NCBI GenBank assembly: GCA_009778835.1
Contig: WRFK01000072.1
Coordinates: forward strand, 1 to 7,424
Source of the DNA: Spirochaetaceae bacterium
GTDB taxonomy: Bacteria; Spirochaetota; Spirochaetia; CADAEX01
Direction of reading: 5' to 3'
Length of the DNA: 7,424 nucleotides
The notes under the pieces were generated by a model, which made no database searches, was not told the DNA's origin, and saw only the letters and a list, made by a program, of their open reading frames with translations. Positions 1-6,826 of the stretch are shown one piece after another (position 1 is the stretch's first letter; every line of letters starts with the position of its first letter). The position numbers and the translations under genes were made by a program.

Positions 1-489
1 ATCAATTATTATTATATCAGCAAATGAAAGTTCGTTCATTTCAGATATAAAACGTTTTCTTTCCTCATCATCCATGTTTGCAATTTTTGAAAAACCGGAT
101 GCGCCTGCAATAAAAGATATTCCAAATTTTGTATTAATTATTATATCTTTCATTGATTTGTTATTCTTAATAAGGTTAAAAAGGCTAAATTCAGGTATTA
201 TTCCAAGAATTACATTTACATTGGCAAGGCCAAGATCTGCGTCAAGAAGAATAACTTTTTTTCCAATTTGCGCATAAGCTATTGCAAGATTTACCGCAAT
301 ATTTGTCTTTCCTACTCCCCCTTTTCCGCTTGATACAGTTATAATTCTTGTCTTGGAATTTTTATCTTTATTATTCTCAGGGTTTTCATTTTTTTCGGGA
401 TTTTCAGAATCGACTGATTTTGGTTTACCTGACTTTTCTTCAACAAATATTCTTAAATCTTCTGCTTGATTTATTCTCTTTTTTTCCAT
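1..489 (-). CDS. flhG: FlhG (YlxH/MinD-like) flagellar number-control ATPase, 3' end outside window
   Basis: MinD/ParA-family ATPase that with FlhF sets flagellar number and placement at the inner membrane. Only the first 163 codons are present; the frame is open to base 1. Seen: a short basic/acidic N-terminal leader with NQAEDLR at residues 7-13, matching the FlhG DQAxxLR motif known to stimulate the FlhF GTPase; a Lys/Glu/Asn-rich linker (about 15-47); the deviant Walker A SGKGGVGKT at 54-62, with the MinD-type signature lysine at 56; the DADLGLANV motif at 83-91; and the hydrophobic strand ending in IIIID at the window edge (Walker B). The C-terminal half and membrane-targeting helix are not visible. 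The ATG at 487-489 is chosen because AGGA (498-501) lies 8 nt upstream. The start is 20 bp after the flhF stop, so the two partners are co-transcribed. The leader first base-pair choice in the motif (Asn for Asp) is unusual. A generic MinD is less likely given the leader and the flhF neighbour. Confidence 0.93.
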   Translation of the reverse strand, partial: MEKKRINQAEDLRIFVEEKSGKPKSVDSENPEKNENPENNKDKNSKTRIITVSSGKGGVGKTNIAVNLAIAYAQIGKKVILLDADLGLANVNVILGIIPEFSLFNLIKNNKSMKDIIINTKFGISFIAGASGFSKIANMDDEERKRFISEMNELSFADIIIID

Positions 490-509
490 AACTATTTTCC
501 TTTTTTGCG

Positions 510-1628
510 TTAACTAACTGTATTAAACTCGCTAAGATGTTCAAGAAATAATTCTTCCATAGCATATTTAATATCAGGAATCATTTGTCCTGTTGTAATA
601 TAAGATACTGGTTTTCGCATTTCATAAAGCGCGCTTATAATATTTCCTGCGCGCCATGTTTCATCCAGCTTTGTTACAATAATAGAATCATATTTAAATG
701 ACTCAAACTGCTGCATTATTTCAATAATATCAGAACCTTTTGTAATAGCGCTTATTGCAAGATGAAATTCAGCGGTTGAGCCGCACGCATCAAGCATCTC
801 TCTCATCTCTGCAATGTTTTTATAATCAAGAGGGCTGTTGCCAAATGTATCGATGAGTATCAGATCAACATCGTGACTAAAAAGAGCAATACTTTTTCTA
901 AGTTGGTTATAACTTTCTGCTGATACAACAGGCACACTCATTATTTCACCATATCTTTTAATCTGTTCCTTTGCTCCTATCCTGTAATCATCTATGGTAA
1001 TAATTCTTACAGATAATGGTTTTGCCCCATGTGCATTTATTGCAGCAAGTTTTGCAATAGTTGTTGTTTTACCTACTCCTGTTGGTCCTACAAGCACAAA
1101 AATCCTTGGGATCGCAAGCGGTGGTTTATCCGGATAAATATTTATTGTCTCTCTTATCCATTCTCTTACTTTCTTAAGTATAAAATTAAAATTATTAAGG
1201 TCATCAAGTGCTATGTTTTTTTTGATTTTTTCGACTATATATGAGATATAGGAAAAAGAAAAATCGTTTTTCTGAAGTATTTTTTCAACTTTGCTTATGC
1301 TTTCGTGAGTCTGTTCATTCTGCGATGGCGCATCATCAAGTTTATCTTTTATTTCATTAATAACTTTAAGAACTTCATTTATCGTATTATTTCCTTTAGC
1401 AGCCTGTATTATTTTTTCTTTTTCTTCTTCAAATTTAGGATCTTTTTTCTGAAAAGGGTCTTGTGAAATATATCCATCAATCTGCACCCCTTCTTTTTTA
1501 AATAAGCCAAGAAAGCCACCCACCATTACCGATTTATGGCTTAAAATTTTTATATTTTCCCCATACTTTGCTTTTATTTTTTCTATAGTCTCAGTAAATG
1601 TAAATCCTTGCTCTGAAAAATAATTCAT
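510..1628 (-). CDS. flhF: FlhF, SRP-type GTPase for flagellar biogenesis/placement
   Basis: SRP-family GTPase, related to Ffh and FtsY, that recruits early flagellar parts to the right membrane site; FlhG is its known regulator. At 372 aa it is of usual length. The N-terminal part (1-55) has the FlhF head, with KYGENIKILS and GGFLGLFKKEG. A charged, low-complexity B region follows (about 60-115), then a helical N domain (about 115-165) and the G domain. G-domain motifs seen: P-loop GPTGVGKTTTIAKLAA from 181; DDYRIGAKEQIKRYGEI at 213-229, the SRP-GTPase insertion-box region; DTFGNSP at 260-266 in the G3 position; TKLDET at 319-324 (G4); and the closing TTGQMIPDI at 345-353. The G3 motif is not the canonical DTAGR. 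The start ATG has GGAG (1640-1643) 11 nt upstream, a rather long spacing, and lies 18 bp after the flhA stop. Identity is firm; an ordinary FtsY/Ffh is excluded by the N-terminal head and the context. Confidence 0.95.
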   Translation of the reverse strand: MNYFSEQGFTFTETIEKIKAKYGENIKILSHKSVMVGGFLGLFKKEGVQIDGYISQDPFQKKDPKFEEEKEKIIQAAKGNNTINEVLKVINEIKDKLDDAPSQNEQTHESISKVEKILQKNDFSFSYISYIVEKIKKNIALDDLNNFNFILKKVREWIRETINIYPDKPPLAIPRIFVLVGPTGVGKTTTIAKLAAINAHGAKPLSVRIITIDDYRIGAKEQIKRYGEIMSVPVVSAESYNQLRKSIALFSHDVDLILIDTFGNSPLDYKNIAEMREMLDACGSTAEFHLAISAITKGSDIIEIMQQFESFKYDSIIVTKLDETWRAGNIISALYEMRKPVSYITTGQMIPDIKYAMEELFLEHLSEFNTVS

Positions 1629-1646
1629 TATCTTATTTGCTCCATT

Positions 1647-3731
1647 TTATGAATTCTGAAATTCAAAATTAATTTCTCCCAAAAACTCAATATCTATACC
1701 TTCTGTTAATTCTTTCATGGATATAACAGCTACGTTGGAAAGCTCTCTTTCAATAGCTCTTTTTACAACTACTCTCGCTGGCTCAGAAGTAAGTATAACA
1801 ATAGTTTTATTAAGATCTTTAAACCCAATAAAAATGTTTGAAATAGCATTTATGAATGATGATAAAAATTCACGGTCAAGATCTATGGAATAACCATCTT
1901 CGTCTCTTGATTCAATTATTTTTTTTTCTAATGAGGAATTGATTGTTACAACATTTAACTTTTTATCTTGATCCGCATATTGCAGGCATATCTGCCTGCC
2001 TAACGATTGGCGCGCTTTTTCCGTAAGAAATGTTATATTTTTAGTAAGAGAGGAAAAATCTGTCAAGGTCTCCAATATCACTACCATATTTCTTATAGAT
2101 ACCTGTTCTTTTAAAAGGTTCTGCAAAACTTTTTGAATTTCTCCAATTGAAAGATTTTTTTTAATTTCTTCTGTAATCGCAGAATATTTATTTGAGAGGG
2201 AATCAATTATAGTTTTTACTTCCTGCCTTCCGAGAATTTCGGATGAATGTTTCTTTATTATTGCTGTAAGGTGAGTAGCGATAACTGATGGAGGATCAAT
2301 AATAACATATCCAGCCTGTTCTGCTTTTTCTCTATCTTTTTCGCTTATCCATAAAGCAGCAAGCCCATAAGCAGGATCTGTTGTTTTTTCTCCATGTATT
2401 GGTTCATCTATACTGCCTGAATCAATTGCAAGATAGTGGTTTAACCTTATTACACCTTTTCCTATTTCAACCCCTTTAATTTTAAAACAATATTCAGATG
2501 GTTCAAGCTTCATATTGTCGCACACTCTTATTTTGGGAACAATTAATCCAAGTTCTACTGCTGTTTCTCTTCTTACGCGTGTTATTCTTTCAAGAAGGTC
2601 TGCGCCCTTTTCTTTATCTACAAGGGTAATAAGCCCATAGCCAAGTTCTAGAGAAAGGGGATCAAGCGGTTCTATTCCGGGAATTTCAAAAGCAGCTTCT
2701 TCTTTTTGTTTTTCTTCTGTTCTTTCTGCTTTCTTAGCAGCATCTGCCGCGACTTTCTTTCTGGAAATATTGTATCCTAAAAAGCCGGATATAGCAGCCA
2801 TTGGGACAAGAACATACCATGGAAAACCCGGGAGAAATGACATTAGAAAAAGAAAAACAGCGGCAATTATGTAAATTCTTGCCTCTTGCGAAAGCTGTTT
2901 TATAATATCGTTTCCAAAGCTGTCATCAGAGCCAGATCTTGTAACAATTAAACCTGTAGATGCAGCTATTAAAAGTGAAGGGAACTGCGTAACAAGGCCA
3001 TCGCCTATTGTTAATGTAACATAATTTACAAGCGCAATATCAAATGACTCATTATGGTAGGCCATTCCTATGATCATACCGCCTATAATATCTACCAATA
3101 TTGTAAAAACTCCTATTTTTACGTTGCCGGAAATAAATTTGGTAGCTCCATCCATTGCTGCATAGAAATCTACTTCTTTCCGAAGTTTCATTCTTTTATC
3201 CATTGCTTCAACTTCTGTAATCGCTCCGCTTGCAAGCTCTGAATCAATTGACATATTTTTCTGGACCATTCCATCAAGAGTAAATCTTGCAGCAACTTCC
3301 GCAACTCTTGTCGCGCCTTTTGTTATAACGAATATTTGCACAAGTATAAGGATAATAAATATTATAAATCCTATTACAAGACCTTTAGGCTCTTTTGTTC
3401 CTACAACAAAGGTTGAAAATGCCTTTATAAGTTTTCCGTTAAATGCAGAACCATACACAAGAATAAGCCTTGTTGACGCGATATTAAGACCCAAACTAAA
3501 AAGCGTAGAAATAAGCAGCAAAGTCGGAAATACCGTAAAATCTGTCGTATCCCTGACAAAAAAAACAAGAAGTATAACAATAAGGCTTAACATAAAGTTA
3601 AGCGCCTGGAAAGTATCAAGCAGTACTGTAGGCAACGGTATAAGCATCATTGCTATTACAATAATTACTCCGGCTGCAACAGCAGTGTCGTTAGCGTTGC
3701 CTTTTTTGAACATTTGTCCAAAATCAGACAT
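1647..3731 (-). CDS. flhA: FlhA, export-gate ring protein (FHIPEP family)
   Basis: Inner-membrane component of the flagellar type III export apparatus. It forms a nonameric ring, couples export to ion flow, and its cytosolic domain docks chaperone-cargo complexes. The length of 694 aa is normal. About eight membrane segments lie between residues 17 and 320 (for example 19-59, 68-92, 117-137, 206-223, 232-262, 284-320). The cytosolic FHIPEP loop at about 140-205 carries TRVAEVAARFTLD, VDFYAAMDGATKF, and then TIGDGLVTQFPSLL at 241-254. A charged linker (about 324-348) leads to the C-terminal domain with GLITLVD, HYLAIDSG, PAYGLAALWI, VIATHLTAII and LGRQEV. Two deviations inside the FHIPEP loop are notable: VQKN where families have PGKQ, and Asn203 where Salmonella has Asp208. 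The ATG overlaps the flhB end by 8 bp (ATGTCTGA), with a strong AAGGAAGGAG (3739-3748) inside flhB. An injectisome homologue is unlikely given the operon. Confidence 0.97.
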   Translation of the reverse strand: MSDFGQMFKKGNANDTAVAAGVIIVIAMMLIPLPTVLLDTFQALNFMLSLIVILLVFFVRDTTDFTVFPTLLLISTLFSLGLNIASTRLILVYGSAFNGKLIKAFSTFVVGTKEPKGLVIGFIIFIILILVQIFVITKGATRVAEVAARFTLDGMVQKNMSIDSELASGAITEVEAMDKRMKLRKEVDFYAAMDGATKFISGNVKIGVFTILVDIIGGMIIGMAYHNESFDIALVNYVTLTIGDGLVTQFPSLLIAASTGLIVTRSGSDDSFGNDIIKQLSQEARIYIIAAVFLFLMSFLPGFPWYVLVPMAAISGFLGYNISRKKVAADAAKKAERTEEKQKEEAAFEIPGIEPLDPLSLELGYGLITLVDKEKGADLLERITRVRRETAVELGLIVPKIRVCDNMKLEPSEYCFKIKGVEIGKGVIRLNHYLAIDSGSIDEPIHGEKTTDPAYGLAALWISEKDREKAEQAGYVIIDPPSVIATHLTAIIKKHSSEILGRQEVKTIIDSLSNKYSAITEEIKKNLSIGEIQKVLQNLLKEQVSIRNMVVILETLTDFSSLTKNITFLTEKARQSLGRQICLQYADQDKKLNVVTINSSLEKKIIESRDEDGYSIDLDREFLSSFINAISNIFIGFKDLNKTIVILTSEPARVVVKRAIERELSNVAVISMKELTEGIDIEFLGEINFEFQNS

Positions 3732-4965
3732 TTTCGTACTCCTTCCTTAATTCCGCCATTTCCCCTGAAATTTCATAAACTTCTTTTAGTATTGTTATTA
3801 GTGGCGCCCAATATTCATAAGGGATTTCGGTCCCTACATTGACTTCTTTATAAAGAGCTTGTGCAAGAGGCTTGTTTTCCACAAGCGGAATGCTATTCTC
3901 TTTTGCTATTTCCCTTATCTTTAACGCAATTTCATCTTCCCCTTTTGCGGAAACTATCGGGGCATTCATCATTCTGGAAGTATCATACATAATCGCTACA
4001 GAATAGTGAGTAGGGTTTGTTATAACTACATTTGACAAAGGGACATTTTTTTCTATATTTCGGACATTTAAAAGTTCTCTCATCCTGTCCATAAGCTTTT
4101 GTCTTACATTTGGATCCCCTTCCAACTGTTTCATTTCTTCTTTTAATTCCTGCTTTGACATTTTTAAAGATTGTCTGTGCTGTCTTCTTTGAAACATATA
4201 GTCGGGAAATGAAAGAATCAAAAGAAGAAATGCAGATTCTATTATTATTTTAAAAGCTACGGTCAAAATATATTTTAAAGAAAACTGGAGCGTCATTTTT
4301 CCAAGTGATAAGAGTTTTTCTGTTTCAAATTTAAGGTTAAGAAAAACAATTACTCCTATTGCAAATATCTTAAACAATGTTTTTCCCAAATTAAAAACAG
4401 CTTCTGCAGAGAAAAATGCTCTTTGAAAATATTTGGCAAAATTCGGAGATATTTTATTAAAATCCGGAGTTATAGGTTTTGTTGAAAACAGAAAACCCAC
4501 CTGCATAATATTTCCCGCAAGAGAAGCAATAAGCGCTATTATCGCAACAGGCAAAAACATTTTCAAAAAGAAAGTAAAAAATATAGGAGCCATATTATTG
4601 TTTGAAGTAATATCCATTTCAGATGATATTGAGAAAAAATATTTAAGCATCGTTATTAGCGTGTTAAACATATATTTGGAAAGAAAAGCGATCAGAATTA
4701 CAGAAAAAATAAGCACCAGCGCAGGGGCAAGTTCCGATGATTTCGCAACTTTTCCTTCTTCTCTTGCCTTTTTTATTTTATGTTCTGTAGGATCTTCTGT
4801 ACGGCCTTCATCTTCCGGAGCAAACCACTGAAGGTGTATAAAAGGGATATCCTGTTCTTTTTCATTATTGCGAATATTATGCCATAGAGCTCCTGTTCCC
4901 AAAGAGAACACAGATTGAGGCAGTAAACCAATACCAGAAGCAAGATGAGAAATATTTTTTATCAT
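3724..4965 (-). CDS. flhB: FlhB, export-gate specificity-switch protein with extended N terminus
   Basis: Membrane protein of the flagellar export gate; after hook completion its cytosolic domain self-cleaves and export changes from rod/hook to filament substrates. Seen: an N-terminal stretch (1-44) ahead of the point where most family members begin; HLQWFAPEDEGRTEDPTEHK (44-63) and KAREEGKVAKS (66-76), the family head; four membrane segments at about 79-101, 127-158, 196-212 and 229-253; a charged linker helix (about 257-300); and the autocleavage site NPTH at 317-320, with the expected post-cleavage strand YSVAIMYD. The PxLAxALY element that follows is intact (PLAQALYKEV, 366-375). Length is 413 aa against roughly 350-380 usually, the excess being at the N terminus. 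The start is the ATG in the ATGA overlap with the fliR stop, preceded by AAGGAAG (4970-4976); no other Met occurs before membrane segment 1. Confidence 0.95.
   Translation of the reverse strand: MIKNISHLASGIGLLPQSVFSLGTGALWHNIRNNEKEQDIPFIHLQWFAPEDEGRTEDPTEHKIKKAREEGKVAKSSELAPALVLIFSVILIAFLSKYMFNTLITMLKYFFSISSEMDITSNNNMAPIFFTFFLKMFLPVAIIALIASLAGNIMQVGFLFSTKPITPDFNKISPNFAKYFQRAFFSAEAVFNLGKTLFKIFAIGVIVFLNLKFETEKLLSLGKMTLQFSLKYILTVAFKIIIESAFLLLILSFPDYMFQRRQHRQSLKMSKQELKEEMKQLEGDPNVRQKLMDRMRELLNVRNIEKNVPLSNVVITNPTHYSVAIMYDTSRMMNAPIVSAKGEDEIALKIREIAKENSIPLVENKPLAQALYKEVNVGTEIPYEYWAPLITILKEVYEISGEMAELRKEYENV
3739..3748 (-). promoter_or_regulatory. Shine-Dalgarno for flhA (AAGGAAGGAG)
   Basis: AAGGAAGGAG on the coding strand lies within the last codons of flhB, with the GGAG ending seven bases before the flhA ATG, whose gene overlaps the flhB end by 8 bp. 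It fixes the flhA start and fits coupled translation. Confidence 0.85.
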
Positions 4966-5753
4966 TGTGCTTCCTTATATAAATAAAACAAATTTGAAAT
5001 CTGATAAAAACTTTGATCAATTAGTGACGAAAAAGCAGAAACAAGGAAAGGGACCGACAAAAGTATTATAAAAAACGCGATCGCTATAGCAATGGGGAAT
5101 CCCATCATAAGTAAATTCATTTGAGGCGCTGCTTTTGCAAGAAGTCCCATTGAAACAGAAACAAGGAAAAGAGAGCCTAATATGGGCATGGAAATAATAA
5201 GAGCCTGCTTGAAAAGCATACCTATGGCAGAAAAAGCCATTGTATAAATATGTTCTCTTTGCAAAAGAAGCGAATATGCATTAAGACTTTGAAAAGATCT
5301 AAAAATGCCCACATAAAAAAGCTTGTAAAAGCCGTTAGCTGCCAGAAAAATAAACATTGCAAAATAATTAAAAAATTGCCCCATAATCGGTATTTCTTCC
5401 TGCGCAACAGGATCGAAAACAACAGAAGCGCTAAAACCTATTTGCAATGAAAAAAACTGCCCAACCATTAAAAAAACAGCATATATCAACTGCAGGAAAA
5501 ATCCTGTCACAATGCCTATAGTTATTTCTCCTACAAGCAGTGCCCCATACATAAGGCCGGATTCGGGAATTATATAGCCTGCCTCATGAACCATGGGGAA
5601 AATTGCTACTGAGGTAAAAAGAGAAAGAGCAGCTCTTACAACACCCGGAGTTCCCGAAGATGATGTTACAGGAGCAAAAGAAAGAAGCGCAAAGATTCTT
5701 ACAAAAATGAGAAAATAAAGCTGTGTATTTTGCGCAAGACTTTCTATAAACAT
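4962..5753 (-). CDS. fliR: FliR, flagellar export-gate membrane protein
   Basis: Single-copy subunit of the FliP5-FliQ4-FliR1 export gate in the inner membrane, helping form the channel through which rod, hook and filament proteins pass. The length of 263 aa is typical. The protein is almost wholly hydrophobic, with about six membrane or gate helices (for example 10-30, 38-55, 68-110, 124-150, 172-205, 213-240). Family motifs seen: RIFALLSFAPV (19-29), GALLVGEITIGIVTGF (70-85), the QIGFSASVVFDP run (104-115) and AKAAPQMNLLMMGFPI (206-221), where the APQMN and GFP elements are highly characteristic. The ATG follows the fliQ stop directly (TAAATG), and GAGG (5757-5760) inside the fliQ end acts as ribosome-binding site, so translation is probably coupled. 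The stop overlaps the flhB start (ATGA). No anomalies were seen. Confidence 0.96.
   Translation of the reverse strand: MFIESLAQNTQLYFLIFVRIFALLSFAPVTSSSGTPGVVRAALSLFTSVAIFPMVHEAGYIIPESGLMYGALLVGEITIGIVTGFFLQLIYAVFLMVGQFFSLQIGFSASVVFDPVAQEEIPIMGQFFNYFAMFIFLAANGFYKLFYVGIFRSFQSLNAYSLLLQREHIYTMAFSAIGMLFKQALIISMPILGSLFLVSVSMGLLAKAAPQMNLLMMGFPIAIAIAFFIILLSVPFLVSAFSSLIDQSFYQISNLFYLYKEAQ
4970..4976 (-). promoter_or_regulatory. Shine-Dalgarno for flhB (AAGGAAG), decides the long start
   Basis: AAGGAAG on the coding strand, within the last codons of fliR, ends four bases before the flhB ATG of the ATGA overlap. A GTG (codon 19) and a TTG (codon 22) further down lack such a site. This supports the long, N-terminally extended FlhB. 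Confidence 0.75.
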
Positions 5754-6023
5754 TTACCTCGCCACCTGCGGTATCATTAAAATCATGTTTTTTGTAAATT
5801 CACTAAGACTGGACATCATCCAGGGACCAAGAAAAATTAAAGTTGTAAGTATTGCAACAATTTTAGGGACAAATGAAAGAGTTTGTTCCTGCAGCGATGT
5901 TGTTGCCTGTATGATCGATATTATAAGACCTACCAACATTCCTATAAGAAGAACTGGCATTGCCAGCATAATTACCTGAAATACAGAAGTCCTGAATATA
6001 TAAATAACTACACCTAAATCCAT
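5754..6023 (-). CDS. fliQ: FliQ, small flagellar export-gate membrane protein
   Basis: Small inner-membrane subunit of the FliPQR export gate, present in several copies as helical hairpins around FliP/FliR. The length of 89 aa is the usual size. Two membrane helices are visible, at about 13-38 and 52-72, separated by the hallmark loop IQATTSLQEQTLSFVPK (38-54), which matches the family consensus closely. The start ATG is fixed by an excellent Shine-Dalgarno AAGGAGG (6030-6036) six bases upstream, the best in the window; it overlaps the fliP stop codon. The gap to fliP is 11 bp and the following fliR starts immediately after the fliQ stop. FliQ is needed in multiple copies per gate, which could be why this site is the strongest (inference). 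Confidence 0.97.
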   Translation of the reverse strand: MDLGVVIYIFRTSVFQVIMLAMPVLLIGMLVGLIISIIQATTSLQEQTLSFVPKIVAILTTLIFLGPWMMSSLSEFTKNMILMIPQVAR

Positions 6024-6029
6024 TTAAAA

Positions 6030-6036
6030 CCTCCTT
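6030..6036 (-). promoter_or_regulatory. Strong Shine-Dalgarno for fliQ (AAGGAGG)
   Basis: AAGGAGG on the coding strand lies six bases before the fliQ ATG and shares its first two bases with the fliP stop codon TAA (6035-6037). It fixes the fliQ start and suggests ribosomes finishing fliP can reinitiate here. Confidence 0.88.
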
Positions 6037-6826
6037 AAGCGAAACTTCTGACAAGATTGGTTGTTATAAGACCCCATCCATCTACCAGGACAAATAATAT
6101 TAATTTAAAAGGCATGGATATCATTACAGGTGGGAGCATTATCATACCCATTGACATAAGTATTGATGCAACAACCATATCAATTATAATAAAAGGAATA
6201 AAAAGCAATATTCCTATTTTAAATGCCGTACTTAGTTCATTTAAAACAAATGCAGGAATAAGAACATAAGTAGGTACATCAGCAAGATTATTTGGTTTTG
6301 GAAGCCCGCTTAAATTCATAAAAAGCCTTATATTATCCGGAGAATTTTTCATTTGGTTATACATAAATATTCTAAGAGGTCTTTCTGCTTCTCTAAACAT
6401 CTCTTCTGTTGACATATCTCCGGCTGCAAAAGGTTTAAATGAGTTATTGTAGATCGTATTAAATGTAGGCCACATTATAAATAACGTTAAAAATAGCGCA
6501 ATTCCAAGAATAACCTGGTTAGGAGGAATCTGCTGTAAAGATAACGCCCGTTTTATAAAATCAAAAACAATTGCTATTCTTAAAAAAGAGGTCATTAATA
6601 AAATAATAGAGGGAGATAATGCTATGATGGAAAGGAGAATAAGAAGCTGAATGGAGAATGCAACTTCACGATTACCTTCAGGCTGTCTGACAGTTATATC
6701 TACGAATGGAATAGTCAAAGGATCCCCAGTGCTTCTTTGTCTTTGCAGCGGTTGATTCTGCTGGGCAAATCCCTGAAATGTGATTATTAATAATAGTGAA
6801 AAAAGCAGAAAATACCTTTTTTTCAT
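6035..6826 (-). CDS. fliP: FliP, core flagellar export-gate protein with signal peptide
   Basis: Pentameric core of the FliPQR export gate in the inner membrane. The length of 263 aa is typical. A signal peptide is clear: KKR, a hydrophobic stretch (6-18), and a likely cleavage after QGFA near residue 21; FliP is one of the few gate proteins made with one. A periplasmic stretch rich in Gln/Pro/Arg follows (22-55). Family motifs: TSFLRIAIVFDFIKRALS (79-96), QQIPPNQVILGIALFLTLF (98-116), the hydrophilic periplasmic part (about 122-185), VLIPAFVLNELSTAFKIG (188-205), FIPFIIIDMVVASILMSMGM (209-228), and LPPVMISMPFKLILFVLVDG (231-250). The Met-rich gate loop reads GMIM (227-230) rather than GMMM. 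The start has no purine-rich AGGAGG; instead eight G lie one base before the ATG, and codons 2-4 contain A7. The next Met is at 78, within the membrane core, so the start is secure. It lies 78 bp after fliO, the largest gap here. Confidence 0.96.
   Translation of the reverse strand: MKKRYFLLFSLLLIITFQGFAQQNQPLQRQRSTGDPLTIPFVDITVRQPEGNREVAFSIQLLILLSIIALSPSIILLMTSFLRIAIVFDFIKRALSLQQIPPNQVILGIALFLTLFIMWPTFNTIYNNSFKPFAAGDMSTEEMFREAERPLRIFMYNQMKNSPDNIRLFMNLSGLPKPNNLADVPTYVLIPAFVLNELSTAFKIGILLFIPFIIIDMVVASILMSMGMIMLPPVMISMPFKLILFVLVDGWGLITTNLVRSFA

Noticed and set aside
1627..1648. Five-codon mini-ORF (MEQIR, stop overlapping the flhF ATG) in the flhA-flhF gap
   Set aside because: Short frames like this occur by chance in A/T-rich spacers; its own start has no ribosome-binding site and the GGAG inside it serves flhF.
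4433..4831. 132-codon open frame on the plus strand within flhB
   Set aside because: Antisense to the well-supported FlhB membrane and head region; low-complexity translation, no family features, no ribosome-binding site of note. Shadow of flhB.
4887..4911. Alternative GTG (codon 19) or TTG (codon 22) start for flhB giving a shorter protein
   Set aside because: Neither has a Shine-Dalgarno, while the upstream ATG has AAGGAAG and a classic ATGA overlap. Even these starts would leave an extension of over 20 residues.
5036..5169. 14-bp direct repeat (cagaaacaaggaaa) 120 bp apart in fliR
   Set aside because: Both copies encode the same short membrane motif (FLVS) in frame, so shared residues and biased codons explain it; no third copy or spacer pattern.
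5250..5450. Plus-strand open frame in the fliR region, very Lys-rich
   Set aside because: Its Lys-richness is the mirror of Phe/Leu-rich membrane coding on the other strand. Shadow of fliR; the same goes for the plus-strand frames at 74-277, 1029-1244, 3054-3242, 5785-5979, 6057-6269 and 7068-7277.
5863..6054. Second minus-strand open frame across the fliP-fliQ junction
   Set aside because: It is an alternative frame of fliQ; the FliQ hallmark motif is in the other frame and has the strong Shine-Dalgarno.
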